From contig WPIO01000041.1 of NCBI GenBank assembly GCA_009760855.2, positions 1,514,501 to 1,578,500 on the forward strand: DNA of 64,000 bases, in the 5' to 3' direction. Numbering within the stretch: the stretch's first letter is position 1; each line of letters starts with the position of its first letter. The position numbers and the translations under genes are program-made. Under the pieces are notes generated by a model, which worked only from the letters and a program-made list of their open reading frames with translations, did not search any database and was not told the origin of the DNA. Positions 31,270 through 43,106 of the stretch are shown piece by piece. The stretch is from Cristatella mucedo. Lineage: Eukaryota > Bryozoa > Phylactolaemata > Cristatellidae.

Positions 31270-32178
31270 CCTCGGATTCGGTAAGGTCACGCTCAAAATC
31301 GGCTCTGCCAGCATATCTCCTGTTAAATCTGCACGGCATCTATGTGTCATGTTCCAAAGTGACCTTCCGTTAGATGACCACATCAGCTCCACAAGCAAGT
31401 CTGCCTACTTTCAGCTACATAACATTACTAACATTCGGGCTTATTTAGATAAGGATACTATATTTAAGTTTGTCCATGCATTTGCGACATCCTGTCTTGA
31501 CTTTTATAACTCACTGTTTGCTTGCCTACCGGCATGTGCAATCGGGCGCTTACAGCTGGTGCAAAACTCTGGAGCTAAGCTTGTCTGTCGTGAGCGGTGC
31601 AATTGCCGCATCGTACCACTTCTCACTGACCTGCACTGGCTACCAGTCAAGCAATACATCGACTTCAAGGTTTTGTTGCTCACTTTTAGGTCACTTCATT
31701 CTTTGGCTCCAGCCTACCTATCAGATCTACTTCCCCCCTTTAGGCCAAGCATCGTACCACCCGCTTTTCGGAATCTAACTGTTTCCCCTACCTCGTACAA
31801 ACCTAAAATCTTTTGGAGACCATTCAAGTAGTTCGTATTCTCCCAAAGCCTGTAATTCACGTCCGACTTACGTCACGACACCCACTGACTTGACTACATT
31901 TAAAAATAAATTAAAAGCACATTTATTTATGACAGCATTTAGTGGATTCCTTTGATTCGTCCTTTATGTGTTTATGCGTGCTGACACTGTGCATGCTGCC
32001 ACTAAGCGAACTTGCATGCTGACCATGTGCATGTCACCCCTAACCATGTTATTCATGTTATCAAGCACGATACCACTAACCATTTGACCATGTTTCATTT
32101 GCAGCAAATATAAAGTGCCTAAAAAGAGATTGAGTTCTCTGACGTAGCTTAATCAACTCTATTGTTATTATTATTATA
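31270..32178 (+). mobile_element. LINE-A, 5'-truncated
   Basis: From KVTLKIGSASISPVKSARHL through RT C-terminal domain and 3' UTR to a damaged tail (CTGACGTAGCTTAATCA) and ATT repeats. The first ~110 bases of the open frame (31157-31269) are not element sequence. Confidence 0.88.
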
Positions 32179-33139
32179 CGGGGTTCAGGAGTTGCCATTA
32201 TTCGTCTCGCGTCGGCTCATACGAGTGCCGTGTTTGCAGCCCAGTTCTGTCCGGACGTGGAAGCTGCATGACATATTTTAACATCACGTATGTTTAAATT
32301 CTATCGATTTAGGAGAGAATGTGCAAAGCTCCCGAATACGATCAATCGCCCGCAAGCTGACTCTGTGAAACGAAACAGCTTTGCTCGGTCGGAAGCAATC
32401 GTCAGTCTACATAGATTTGTTGGCCGGCACTCATGCCTCACATGAAAATCTCGTCAAGAAATCGCGGTTTCTGTTTCATCTTTGAAGTTTTCTCCACTCT
32501 TGGTGGGTGTAATTCTGTTATTTTAACTCGTTGCGACGGGTTTTACATTACCCGACACCCGACCCTTGCCGTGTAATAGCATCTGGTTGGCGCACTCAAA
32601 GCTCAATTGAGCAGTCAATAAACTGTCGTGCATTATTTTACTCTCCGGTGCTTTCTTGGAAACATGTGACAGCCAATCCATTCTAAGGCATAACTGTACC
32701 CGAATACACGAGAAGCTCTTACAATCCCATTGGACTCGACTCCTCAGACCCTGAACCGGGTTCCTAACCGAGTAATGGTTTTGCCATTTCAGGCGTTCGT
32801 AACCCGCACTGTTCGTTACCAGAGGCGTTCTTAGCCCGAAATCCTCCCGTGTTATTATTGCAGGTGCTCACACACTTGACTAAATTTCACTTTGCTATCA
32901 CTTCATCGACGGCTTCAAGCGGCGCTTCAGTAACCGCGTCTTTGCTGCTCTTGCACACTGTCATTTTTACTTCTTGGGTTATGCTTCACTTTGATTTGAA
33001 TAAACCATTGTTTTCGTCGCCTTAACTCACTTTGCTTTAGGCTGGAAATGGCAAGGACGAAGCTAGAGCCACTCACCAAGGAGAGGATCTATAAAATCTA
33101 GACCGAACACACCAAGATCGCTCTAGAATGGTGAGACAT
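32179..33139. other. Intergenic stretch with no recognised feature
   Basis: About 1 kb that matches neither LINE family. A short plus-strand frame from ATG 33048 in a strong context ends after 17 codons. No domain seen. Confidence 0.5.
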
Positions 33140-33600
33140 TTGTACATCACCCTACAAGAATTAGTATCTCTTCCAAGGCACTTAGCAGATGTTGCAAAAG
33201 AAGCATCTCAATTTCTAGCGATAGCATGCACAGTGTAGCACGCGCATTCACTCGCGGAGCGTGCTCAATGACAGCATGCTATGCATGCTGTCATTGAGCA
33301 TGCTACAATTAACCATTTGGGCATGCTTTTTTTGCAGCAAATGTCAAGTGCCTAGAAAGAGATTAAGTTCTTTGAAGTCGGGATACAAGTAATGTATTGT
33401 TATTAAATGTCGAGGGTTAGGCTTTCCGGTTTTAATAGACTTTGGTTTTGCCTATCACTAATTATGTGGTTTTTTCTTAATTCAATATGATTAAGTTTGA
33501 TGCCGTCCAAGTTTTGATGTCAGCAATACAACCGCAAAGTAAGTTTGATAGAAGCAAGCTTGAGATGCTGTAGGGTTGGCTGGAAGGGGCTCGCGTGTAG
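33140..33600. mobile_element. Compound LINE-A fragments, head-to-head
   Basis: A minus-strand tail (33150-33280) meets a plus-strand tail (33262-33400). The junction is an inverted repeat with 18-bp perfect arms (33262-33279 and 33283-33300) around TAT. A minus-strand RT fragment follows to about 33600. Confidence 0.75.
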
Positions 33601-33670
33601 GTAGGTGCCTAGCCGTATATCTCGTCTGCATGAAATGACAGCCGAGATTGAGCTCGGCGTTTACGTCGAC

Positions 33671-33672
33671 AA

Positions 33673-33713
<41 letters not shown>
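33671..33713. repeat. (GA)n microsatellite
   Basis: A nearly pure GA tract, (GA)20. Confidence 0.96.
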
Positions 33714-33714
<1 letters not shown>

Positions 33715-34900
33715 AAAAGCGGAGGAAATTAGTGGACCAAGCATCCCAGGGGCAACCTCGTGCATTAAAACCACGACGAAGACCGCTGGTCCTGACCTGA
33801 CGAAGACGCTCAGGACGCTCTTGAATCCCGAGCGGAATCTGAGCGCTGAGATTCCCGCCGACAATTTCAGATCCAATCCAATCGACGGGCCAACGCGATG
33901 CCCGAGCGCAATAATAATGTGCAGCGACGAACGTCACCAAAAGCTGCCGACAGAAGCTCCTGAAGAACTAGTGCGCAGACGCCCAGCAGCCGGTCTACTT
34001 TGTTGCGCGCCACTGTACCGGTCACATGGGCAGCGGTCTGTTCTCGCATTGCAGCTGCAAGGAGCGCGAGGTGAGTAGCCTGGCGCGAGGGGTAAGAACG
34101 AGAGCGAGGTGCGGCGGAGCGGTTAGCTAGAGCTCCAGCGCCCCGCCGCCGCACTCGCTTGCGGTTGCTGCGGACGGAAAGTCGAACGCGACGTCAAACC
34201 GAATGCACCGAGGCGCCGGGTTGAGCGGGTCGAAACGCTTGCCCGCTCGTCGCTACCGGCAGCGGCGACAGCACGCTTTCGAAACAAGCTAAAGACCCTG
34301 CGGCACTGGCAGGAAGTTGGCGCTTGCAGAGAGTAGCCACAGTCTGCTAACCAGCGCTAGAGAGGACTGGGGCGAAAAAATACTCGCAATAAATAAAAGT
34401 AGGAAAAAAAATACCGACTCGTATCTCCGAGAAAAGTGGTCGTCTATGCGGCGAGCATCTTGGAACTACGCTGCCGCGCCACGGAGCCGAGCGAGAGTGA
34501 GAGTGAAAGTCATTTTCGAACGTTTTACTCGAACTTTTAGACTACCTGTGTACAGAAGAATATAATAGTATATAATAATAATAAATGGAATACAGAAGAG
34601 TAATCTTCGCACAGATGCAGCTCATTTCGGAGGTTTGGTTAATTTTATTAACTAATATTTAATTTGAATTTAATGTTTAGTTAATTTTATGGGTCAATGG
34701 ACCGAATAATTAAAAGCACTTCTCTCCTGGACATTATAACTTTCTGCCAGCTGCCCAATTGCCTCGAGTTCGCCAGACGTCTGTCCGTTTTCTCTAGCTG
34801 CAGCGACCGTATGGAAAAAGGGTGGCTGAGTGGGTGGCTTTCGAACCCCAGGTGGGTTTCAAGCCATCATAGACTGCAGGCAGATATAGGGACTGCAAAG
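33714..34900. other. Intergenic stretch with no recognised feature
   Basis: A GC-rich part (33900-34330) with open frames on both strands and no recognisable protein, then AT-rich sequence. Confidence 0.45.
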
Positions 34901-34904
34901 CAGA

Positions 34905-35375
34905 TAATAATAGTAATATTACATTTGATATAGCACCCTCAGAGAACTCAATCTCTTTCTAGGCACTTAATATTTGTTGCAAAGGAAACACGATCGAATT
35001 AACAGTGGTGGGATGCTCAATAAACAACAAAAATAACATGGCTAGTGGTGACATGCGAACGGTCAGCATGCAAGTGTGCTTAGTGGCAGCATGCACAGTG
35101 TCAGCACGCATAAGCACATAAAGGAAAAATCAGAGGGACCCACTAAATGCTGCGATTAATAAATGCGTTTTTATTTTCTTTTTAAATGTGGTCAATTCAG
35201 TTGGAGTGAGCTCCAAGCTTTGGGAGCATACGAACTAAAGACACGGTCTCCTAAGGATTCGAGGTTTTTACGAGGTATATGTAAACAATTAGATTCCAAA
35301 AATAAATATAAATAAATAAAAGCGGGTGGTACAATGATGCTTAGCCTGGTGGGGGATTAGATAAAAATTGATCTT
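34905..35375 (-). mobile_element. LINE-A, 5'-truncated
   Basis: Tail, 3' UTR and RT C-terminal block on the minus strand; an AAT-rich run interrupts it near 35300. Confidence 0.85.
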
Positions 35376-35850
35376 CTCTAGCCAGTGGGGGAAAATGTCT
35401 TGATAGAGATAGACCAGATACAGATAGCGTAGGGTCATAATTAAAATTGTACTATAACGCAAAATGAAGTGCAGGTCACATGGGGGCATTGAGCCTGGAA
35501 GTAGGCCACCTGTTTGCAGCTATTGCAATGGAGATTTACGCGTGAAAAATGCAGCCTGTTTATCAGATTGTAACGAAAAATTCCAGTACCTCACAATGCA
35601 GTGACGTATGCCCAATGAAGAACAAGCTAGCATTCTTGATGAAAAGAACCCACACATCCTGGAAACAGCACTTACTCTGACCCCACCTACAAGCAGACTC
35701 GTAGCATAGGCAATCATGGTCTTCAGTGCAACTGTCTTTTCTGTCATCAAGCAACGGCTTGATGGACAAAGGCCGGCTGTGCCTTAATACATGCAGCAGG
35801 TCGTGTGAGGTAGCGAGGTTGCTTACTGACAGAGGGTCGGACAGAGGTAG
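35376..35850. other. Intergenic stretch with no recognised feature
   Basis: No conserved motif or repeat family seen. Confidence 0.45.
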
Positions 35851-35963
35851 AGCTGGAAGTTAGAAAGGTGGCAGTTGTAAAGTTGGCAGTTGTAAAGATG
35901 GCAGTTGGTAAACTAGCCGTCATAAAGCTGGTCGTTAGAAGGGTGGCAATTGGAAAGTTAGAA
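35851..35963. repeat. ~15-bp degenerate minisatellite
   Basis: About seven imperfect copies of a unit like GGCAGTTGTAAAGTT (variants GGCAGTTGGTAAACT, GGCAATTGGAAAGTT). Confidence 0.85.
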
Positions 35964-36083
35964 TGCAAGTAGAGACCTCGGATTCAAGTAGAAAGCCTTT
36001 TGTGCATAGACAGCCCGATCGTAAGTGAATTGCGTTGCTGATACTCAAGCCGTCGCATTGGCGACAGGAGCGGAAGGAAAGGA

Positions 36084-36108
36084 CGAGAGAGAGGGAGAAA
36101 GAGAGAGG

Positions 36109-36160
<52 letters not shown>
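36084..36160. repeat. (GA)n microsatellite
   Basis: A GA tract with GGGA interruptions at its left end. Confidence 0.96.
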
Positions 36161-36161
<1 letters not shown>

Positions 36162-37416
36162 ATGATGAAGAGTTTCACTTCGCATCTAGCTCGCGACATA
36201 AATTAGTCATCACAGTCCTGCGGCGGCTCAGCTAAGAGTGGCAGCGTAGTAGGGGAAAGATGAGTCAAATTGAGCATGACAACATCTAAGTGGCGACAGT
36301 AAAGGCTCACAACAGTTGCATCACTTTATCCGCCTCTGAACGCAACGCTACAGTCTCTACTTCTGGGTGGCTTGCAATGCACCGACCAACGGAATGACGA
36401 ATGGGTACTTACGACCAAGGCGGACCAAGCAAGATATCCAGCGACTTCTCATTACTTAGCTCAGTCAATTAGCTGGCTAGCTGAGTCAAAATCTGTATGG
36501 CCTACGACGGGGGTGTTTGGTTAACCTCGAGCTTCTATCTTCATAGAGGAGAGAACTGGGCAGCTTTGCTTTGTGATGGAAGGACAGTCGCATCTTAAAT
36601 TATGCTTAAATTAAATTCTAAAAGATACAATAATTAATTTCTGCTCAATTCTGAGGCTTCGCATTGTTGAAGTAACAATGCTGCAGTGCATTGTTCGCGT
36701 CGAGCACCTATTTCGGTCGGACCTTTAAAGTACATAGAAGCGTAGCAAGCCCTACGCTATCGCCGGGGAGTGTCACCCGGTGACCATTGCTGCAGCCCGG
36801 ACCTTTCATCCGTCCATTGCACTGATAAGCGACGACGACACGTACAAGGATCACCTGACGCTTCCACGTTCGCGAGCCACTCAAGCCTGTAATCGCATGC
36901 TCGTCACGTGACCTCGAGGGTACGACGGCGACGACGCGCCCGCGTTTGACGTAGAAACGAGGCTCCATAGTCGTTAAGGTCTCCTCCAGTTTCATTTGTA
37001 TTTGCAATTGCACGCTATATCGCAACCCACGTCGTGGTGCGACACGTCTGATCGTACCCGGTAAGCCATCCGCGCTTTTCACACCAACTCGGAGCCTCAT
37101 TTCCTTGGAGGGTGAAGGCCAAAAAGGCGACCGCCTCTCGAGCTAGCGCGGCGCACCCTTTGCTGCCTAGAGCAGCTGACGGCGAAGGCCTTGATTTCGG
37201 CCCTTCCCATCAATGGCACGCTCACACTCCCGGTCGGTGAGTGATTATCCTGTTCCCTGGCATACAGGATCTAAAAAAAAAGCATGTCCTCAGAAGGCAG
37301 CGACTCCATGAACGTATTGTCGTGGCGGCTACTGACTCGATATTGACATCGCATGCTATACCGGGTTGAAATCCTCAAGTCCAGCTATTAGAACTATCGT
37401 GAGTTACGTTTCAGCC
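36161..37416. other. Intergenic stretch with no recognised feature
   Basis: The minus-strand frame 36708-37100 (130 codons, true ATG) is the longest here. It is Arg/Val-rich and has no domain or splice context I recognise. Treated as chance. Confidence 0.45.
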
Positions 37417-37663
37417 GCGATGGTGCACCTGGTAATGCAATTGCTCTTCGCGACCTCGGACCTGAGGTCGTGAGTTCAAATCCTGCGTTGGGCGATCCTG
37501 AATTGCTGCTGCAATAGGTGGTGATAGCCTTTAAGGTTCTTCTGCAGCTGTACAGAAAAGACTGTCAAATCAGCTAGCTTATATAAAGTGTCCAGAAAGA
37601 CGATTTAGTTCTCTGAGAGCGCTGTACAAACGTATTATTCATATTACTATTATTTTTATTACC
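37417..37663 (+). mobile_element. tRNA-derived SINE, long form with LINE-A tail
   Basis: The head GCGATGGTGCACCTGGTAAT and B-box-like GAGTTCAAATCC are followed by a ~120-bp body and then AAGTGTCCAGAAAGACGATT, TAGTTCTCTGAGAGCGCTGT and ATT-type repeats: the LINE-A tail. This is the clearest complete SINE in the window. Confidence 0.85.
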
Positions 37664-38061
37664 ATTAGTAGTACGTGCAACCCTGCTCTGGTGCTCGAGC
37701 GAGCTCGCGACGGCCTTGGCACTGAGTGCACCCATGAGAACTAAGCGCACGAGACCTAGCAGGTTTACTCGAGTCCGGAACCAAAAGAAATAGCCAATCA
37801 GCCGTCACTTCAAAGCATTTCTCAGAGAATTGAGAAGCGCTTGTCTGCAGCCGTCTCAGCGTGTAGATGAAGAAGGCGTGGGCACTTAGTGGCTGGCCGC
37901 GGCTCAAGAAAGCCGGAACATCCCGGCTTAGAAAAGTCGCAGCTATATATAGTCGCAGCTATACATAGTCGCAGCTAATTCTCGCAAGTGTCTTGCTGCG
38001 TGGCTTCCTGTACCGACCGAGCATAAACTGTGGCAAATGCACCATTAGGGACCCCTATAAT
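37664..38061. other. Intergenic stretch with a 16-bp triplication
   Basis: 37933-37980 carries three copies of AGTCGCAGCTA plus an AT-rich spacer. Otherwise unrecognised. Confidence 0.6.
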
Positions 38062-38372
38062 TATGATAGTAATAATAATAAAGCATTTGTCAAAAGTGCC
38101 CCAGAGAACTTAATCTCTATCTTGGAGCTTAATATTTTCTGCAAAGGAAGCACGGTCGAATGTTTAGTGATAGCATGCTCAATGTCATAAAGATTAGAGG
38201 TGACATGCATTGAGTCAGCATGGAAATACGGTTAGCGGCAGCATGGGCGGTGTCCGCTCGCAAAAAACACACAGGGACGAAACACATGGACCCACTAAAT
38301 GCTGTGATAAATAGATGCGTTTTAGCTTCTTTTTAGATGTCAAGTCAGGGAATGTAGTGACGAGTTCCAGGT
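38062..38372 (-). mobile_element. LINE-A 3' UTR/tail fragment
   Basis: AATAATAATAAAGCATTTGT, a diverged tail, the 3' UTR and the end of the ORF on the minus strand. Confidence 0.85.
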
Positions 38373-38954
38373 TGTAATTGCTAGGCGAATGGTCGCAGAG
38401 TTGGGCGAACGAGCAGCTTCGCAATGTAGCCGCGTTTCTGAGGCATCCATTCGGAAAGCGATGATGGGTAGCGCTTCGACCGACGGCTGCCCTGCCGATA
38501 CATCGCAACTGCCTCTTTCTTCGTAGGACGGGAAGGAAACCCGCCGGGGACGACTGCTTAGGATCCGATCAGGCAGACCTACAGCTAGTTTACAGCAGTA
38601 AACAAAAAACAATTTCAAGCACATCCGCACAGATACATCCCTGTCGAAGCGGAGCTGCTCGTGCGCTTGTGCAAGGGGGAGGGAATTCGCAAAAGGAACT
38701 CGCTCACTCCACAGCCCAGAGTGCTGCTGCAGGCAATCCTCCTTCGTCCGCCACAAGCGGATTAACAGCCGCAGAGGCTCAGAATAGCTGATCGATCCAA
38801 GATTTTAGGGAAACTAACAGTGGCAGACAGAGGGCCGGCAGACAGAGGGCCGTCGGAGGACGCGCTCGTCCAATCAGCCGAGTTTCCCTGCATCGCAGCG
38901 GCCAGTATACACGGAGCTGTCCTGAGCCGTACCTCTGTCTGCCTGGCAGTAGAC
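38373..38954. other. Intergenic stretch with no recognised feature
   Basis: No gene recognised. A short direct duplication GGCAGACAGAGGGCCG lies near 38821-38852. Confidence 0.45.
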
Positions 38955-39229
38955 AGTTGTTTCCGTTCCTACGCTTGAAGACCATCGGCGATAGAAGCCT
39001 TTGCTCTGCAAGTCGTAGACTGTGGAACTCACTTCCACAGTTCTTACTCACCGCCATCTACTCTTCTGCTGCTGCCGACTGAGGCGGCATCCTTTCGCGC
39101 CGTCCTGAGCGGCGGCTACTTCCGTCCTACTTACTCCCACCTCACTCAGCTATACTTTTCCCCTTCTCCGTGTTGCGTAAGATTGTCTGCTGGCAAGCGT
39201 ATGCGTAAGCCGCTTATAGAACTGAAAAG
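38955..39229 (+). mobile_element. LINE-B 3' fragment
   Basis: GTCGTAGACTGTGGAACTCA, TGCTGCCGACTGAGGCGGCA and CGTCCTGAGCGGCGGCTACT align with other LINE-B ends. Confidence 0.75.
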
Positions 39230-39307
39230 TATAATTCATTTATATAGCGTCCTTAGAGAACTTAATCTCTAGTCAGGCGGCGCTTCGCATATGCCACGGG
39301 GCTCTGT
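39230..39307 (-). mobile_element. SINE 3' part
   Basis: Minus-strand tail (TAGAGATTAAGTTCTCTAAG) and the GCATATGCGAAG-type body; the head is replaced by LINE-A sequence at 39308. Confidence 0.65.
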
Positions 39308-39507
39308 GCTTGGCAAGCACATCGGCAAGAGGGAGAGTATAAACCGCGAAAAGAACCGGACCTAGCATGGAGCCCTGAGGTCAAGCCGTGGAATGTCGTG
39401 ACTCAAGTCTATAGTTAGCTCCAGACTTTGGAAGCACACGAACTTTAGACACGATCTCCAAAGGATTTAAGGTTCGGACGAGGTACAGCTAAACGATTTG
39501 ATTCAGG
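39308..39507 (-). mobile_element. LINE-A with large internal deletion
   Basis: Motif-B-region sequence (ATAAACCGCGAAAAGAACCG) is joined directly to the RT C-terminal block, omitting about 0.8 kb. Confidence 0.75.
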
Positions 39508-40235
39508 AAATAATAATAATAATAATAATACATTTGTATAGCACCCTCAGAGAACTTACAGAGAACTTAATCTCTGTCCGTGCACTTTATTTATGCTGTT
39601 AAGGAAGCGTGATCATATGGTTAGTAATAGCATACAAAACGTCAACAAGGATAACATAGTGTGAGGTGACATGCACAGGGTCAGCATGCAAAGATGGTTA
39701 GCGGCAGCATGCACAGTATCAGTACACGATTGGCACGATGCCTAGCCTGGTGGAGGAGTAGTTCTGATAGGTTGGCTGGAGCCAGAGAATGAAGGGATCT
39801 AAAAGTGAGCAATAGAACATTGAATTCGATGCGCTGCTGATTTAGGAACCAGTGCAGGTCGGCAAAAAGTGGTGTGATGTGGCAACTGCGACGCTCACGC
39901 CAGAAAAGCCTAGCATCAGAGCTTGGAACTAACTGCCAGCGCCGGATTGCACAGGCCGGTAGACTAGCAAGCAATGACTTGCAGAATTCGAGATATCACA
40001 AATGCATCGACCGATTCGGATGTAGTATTCCTGTTAAAGCATGCCCGCATTTTAACAATGCTGTATAGCTTAAAGTAGGAAGACTTTGCCGTGGAGCTGA
40101 TTTGGACGTCTCGTGCAAGGCACTTTTAAACAGGACGCCCAGATTCCTTGCAAATGTAACAGGAGATTTGCTAGAGATTAGCCGATTTAGAGCGCTAAGC
40201 TTTCCAATTTCTGAGTCGCACTTGGTGAGGCGCTC
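39508..40235 (-). mobile_element. LINE-A, 5'-truncated
   Basis: (AAT)7, a tail with a duplicated AGAGAACTTA, shortened 3' UTR, then RT C-terminal sequence to the DDHISS/KIGSA region. Confidence 0.88.
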
Positions 40236-40335
40236 GAGAACTTATGAAAGACTTTATGAGAGACTTTATGAAAGCGCCTAGAAAGAGATTAAGTTCTCTG
40301 AGGGCGCTTTATCGAGTGCATTATTATAATTATAA
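40236..40335 (+). mobile_element. LINE-A tail-only fragment
   Basis: AAGCGCCTAGAAAGAGATTA, then GAGGGCGCTTTATCGAGTGC and ATT-like repeats. A short GACTTTATGA-type duplication precedes it. Confidence 0.88.
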
Positions 40336-40394
40336 TCAATAGTACCAAACGGGCTGCCAAAAGATCAAGTAACACGAGCAAAGAAATAATTTTA

Positions 40395-40590
40395 CCTTGG
40401 CCTGCTATTCAGAGAAGGTCGTCATTCACTCTAAGCAATGCTGCTACTCTGTGGAGTGATTAGCTCTTAGACTAGGCTGGAACTTGCTTGCCGTGCTCCA
40501 AGTTTCGACGTCGCAGTTCTGCTGGTCTGCTGCTACAGCTCGCGTTCCACGGTCTTTAATGAAGAAAAGGCGGTTGAAGAAAAGCTGGAA
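40395..40590 (-). mobile_element. LINE-A RT fragment (upstream of motif A)
   Basis: The minus strand reads like LSKTLERVVADQ.. and TASKFQPSLRANHSTE, matching 17440-17550 of the best copy. No tail is attached. Confidence 0.7.
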
Positions 40591-40660
40591 AGGCGACTCT
40601 CTGCTCTCTGCTCTCGATCGATCGTCGCCTTCGATTCGCTCTTTCGACTTTCTGCCCATG

Positions 40661-40701
40661 ACCTCCCTCCCTCCCTCCCTCCCTCCCACCTCCATGACAC
40701 A

Positions 40702-40739
<38 letters not shown>
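40661..40739. repeat. (CCTC)n and (CGG)n microsatellites
   Basis: (CCTC) to 40687 and about 12 CGG triplets from 40704, between two oppositely oriented LINE-A RT fragments. Confidence 0.95.
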
Positions 40740-40764
40740 GTGGGGGGTGGCCAGGCCCGAGTAG

Positions 40765-41000
40765 TGGCAGGCGAGCTAAACTCGTACGTCGACCCGAAAT
40801 TCAAACCTAGCGAGTAAGTTTCTGCAGTTCCTGCTTCTAGAGCTGCTCATTCTACAATGACACTTTGGCGCGTGCACATCGACCTTCTGCGAAATATTGA
40901 CTTACGTGAAGCTTCTCTCCTAACTCCGCTCGATCTCGAGGCAGCTTTACGTGTCATTGATCGCTACCATCGATCACTCTCATATATCGCATTCTTCTTT
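40765..41000 (+). mobile_element. LINE-A RT fragment
   Basis: AACTCGTACGTCGACCCGAA to GATCTCGAGGCAGCTTTACG aligns with 17462-17640 (pre-motif A to motif A). Frameshifted; motif A Asp region reads LDLEAALRVID. Confidence 0.65.
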
Positions 41001-41949
41001 TATCATCTTGACCGGCTATTAGTGTCAGTACACTGCATTGGAATAGGCCATCTCTCGACGTCGATGTCAAAGCGCTAAATTCAACGGCCAACAGTCCGGT
41101 GGGGAGCCTGTGAAGTATGGGGTTGGAATGTAAATACAGGTATACGTACGAATACATAAAAGTAGCATACGTTGATACATGGGCACTGCACTCAAAAGAG
41201 GAGAATCTCTTTCTAGGCATTGCAGATCTGGACAGAAAGCTTGTCGCTTGGTTTGCGATGGCATACACAGTTCAAGCAAGCACACATAAGCACATTAAGA
41301 TTGATTATTTGGTCTAAAGCAAGTGCTTCGAGACTCCGGTGGCTTTTAGCTTTTGGCATATACACTATGTCGTCGAGCGGGGGGGGGGGGCATTTGGCGA
41401 CAGTTGGTAGAATGGACAAGCATTGCCCTCAGAATGGGCACCACCAGCATATCTCCTAAAGGGTCGGCAAGCAAACTCGCTGACTTGCTCCAAAGCGACC
41501 TTTCTCTAGACCACCGCCCAGCTCCATTATCAAGACTGCGTATTTTCGGATTCGTACTTTTGCAAAAGTTCGGGTCTGCTTAGACAGGCATATTGCAGCC
41601 AAGCTGCTCCGGCGTACACCAGTTAACCTATATAAATGCCGTTTATTATTTATGAGTATTATCGCTGCTTTCGAATACTCGTTACAAATTACGAGACCTG
41701 CTAACTTCGCTTTGGATCGGGAGCCCGAGTACCGGCTGACCGCTGGTCCGCTGGCGAGCTAGCCATACCTACTAACGAGCAAATTTGCAGTTGTTTCTTA
41801 CTGTAGCAAGATCTCTATAGAAGAATACAGGAAAATATACACAAAAACTTTTTTAAATTATACTACTAGGAATCAAACAGAGCCTATTTTTTTGCGAAGC
41901 TCCAATACAACTTATTTTTAATCACGAGAATAGATCAAGACATTTCCGC
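41001..41949. other. Decayed LINE-A pieces and unrecognised sequence
   Basis: 41195-41310 is a diverged minus-strand tail and 41425-41605 a plus-strand RT C-terminal piece (AGCGACCTTTCTCTAGACCA). G-run at 41381-41390. Confidence 0.55.
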
Positions 41950-42115
41950 TGATACCCTGTGCATGTCACGCCTAACCGTGTTATTCATGTTGTTTATCGA
42001 GCATGATACCACTCACCATTCGACCGTGATCCCTTTGCAGCAAACGTAAAGCGCCTAGAAAGAGATCGAGTTCTCTGAGGGGCGCTTTATCAAGTGCATT
42101 GCTATCATTATATTC
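41950..42115 (+). mobile_element. LINE-A 3' UTR and tail
   Basis: ACCCTGTGCATGTCACGCCT to AAGCGCCTAGAAAGAGATCG and GCGCTTTATCAAGTGCATTG. Confidence 0.9.
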
Positions 42116-42229
42116 TCGCGGCGAGCTCTCTTCCCAATGGTTAGTCCTTTCCCGGTCTGCGGGCGTCAGAAACGCGCCGAGACAGGGGAACTGCCGGGTA
42201 CAGGCGTAGCGTGGGGGATTACCGGGCTG

Positions 42230-43106
42230 CAGCGACCGGGCTGAATTAACCGGGCCAACCCGGAAGAAGCGTGACGTCACGCACGCGACGTTCGAGCCAG
42301 CTCGGCGATCGAACCGGCTCGGCGAGTGCGAAGTACAGAGCGCGCGGGCAAAGCACCGGCTGCGACAGCCGAGCAGAGGAGCGAGCTGCAGCCGCTGAGG
42401 GCCGCGTCCTTCGATTCGCCTGCAGCCGTAGGTGCGCGCACGTCGCACGCGTGGCCGGAGCGACCGCTCGCTCTGCGGCGAACGGCATTCGAACGCACGC
42501 GAGCGGATCTCGCGTGCGTTCGCGTAGAGTCCGGAAATTCCCAATCAGCCGGCCGCCTTACCCAGTCGTCGTCAGTCAAGCAGCCGGTGGCGCTCCCGCC
42601 ACGCGCGTCTCCGCCCACCGATTTCGCGAACGCGACGCGACGCGACGCGACGCGACGCGAGCGCTCAGCGCTCAGCGCTTGGCAGTAAGCACCTGCTTGA
42701 AACGGCCCCGTCGGCTCAATAGCTTGCAGGTGTGCGTACGCGAGGTAATTTTTTATTTGCGCTCCACACCCGCGCGAAAATGAGATCTGGCTCGCGAAGG
42801 CTACGCATCTCGATTGTAAGGTCGTCTGCTGGCGTTTTAGAAGGCGGCGACCCCTCGAGCTCCAGGCGCCGCTGCGGGCGTGCACTAAGCAGACGAGGCG
42901 ACTGAGCCGAGCCGCTAGCAAGAGGTCTGTGGATTTTCTCGGGATGCGCGAAAACAAAAGTGTGCTCGCTGAATGTAGGAAGATAAAGCAATGAGCAGGC
43001 GGAGCAATGCGCTGCCACGACGCCGCTAAACTGAACCCGGAAGCAACGCGGCGGCGTCGTCTTCGACGACCCCATTTCAGAACGGTGCACAGGTTCTGGC
43101 ACCAAA
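42230..43106 (+). promoter_or_regulatory. CpG-rich, promoter-like region
   Basis: Strongly CpG-rich, with GC-type open frames on both strands. It contains an ETS-like CCGGAAG (42260-42266), a perfect CRE TGACGTCA (42272-42279) and CCAATCA (42541-42547), then GACGC repeats at 42634-42660. It precedes the candidate first exon at 43107. Inference from motifs only. Confidence 0.4.

Noticed and set aside
33605-34078. 157-codon plus-strand frame
   Set aside because: Runs from LINE-A sequence through a GA microsatellite into unrelated GC-rich DNA.
36708-37100. 130-codon minus-strand frame with a true ATG
   Set aside because: No recognisable motif, no splice context and no homologue recalled. Length alone is not enough.
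42271-42957. Open frames of 170 and 226 codons on opposite strands
   Set aside because: Open on both strands in CpG-rich DNA with Arg/Ala/Ser-rich content and no domain. Composition explains them.
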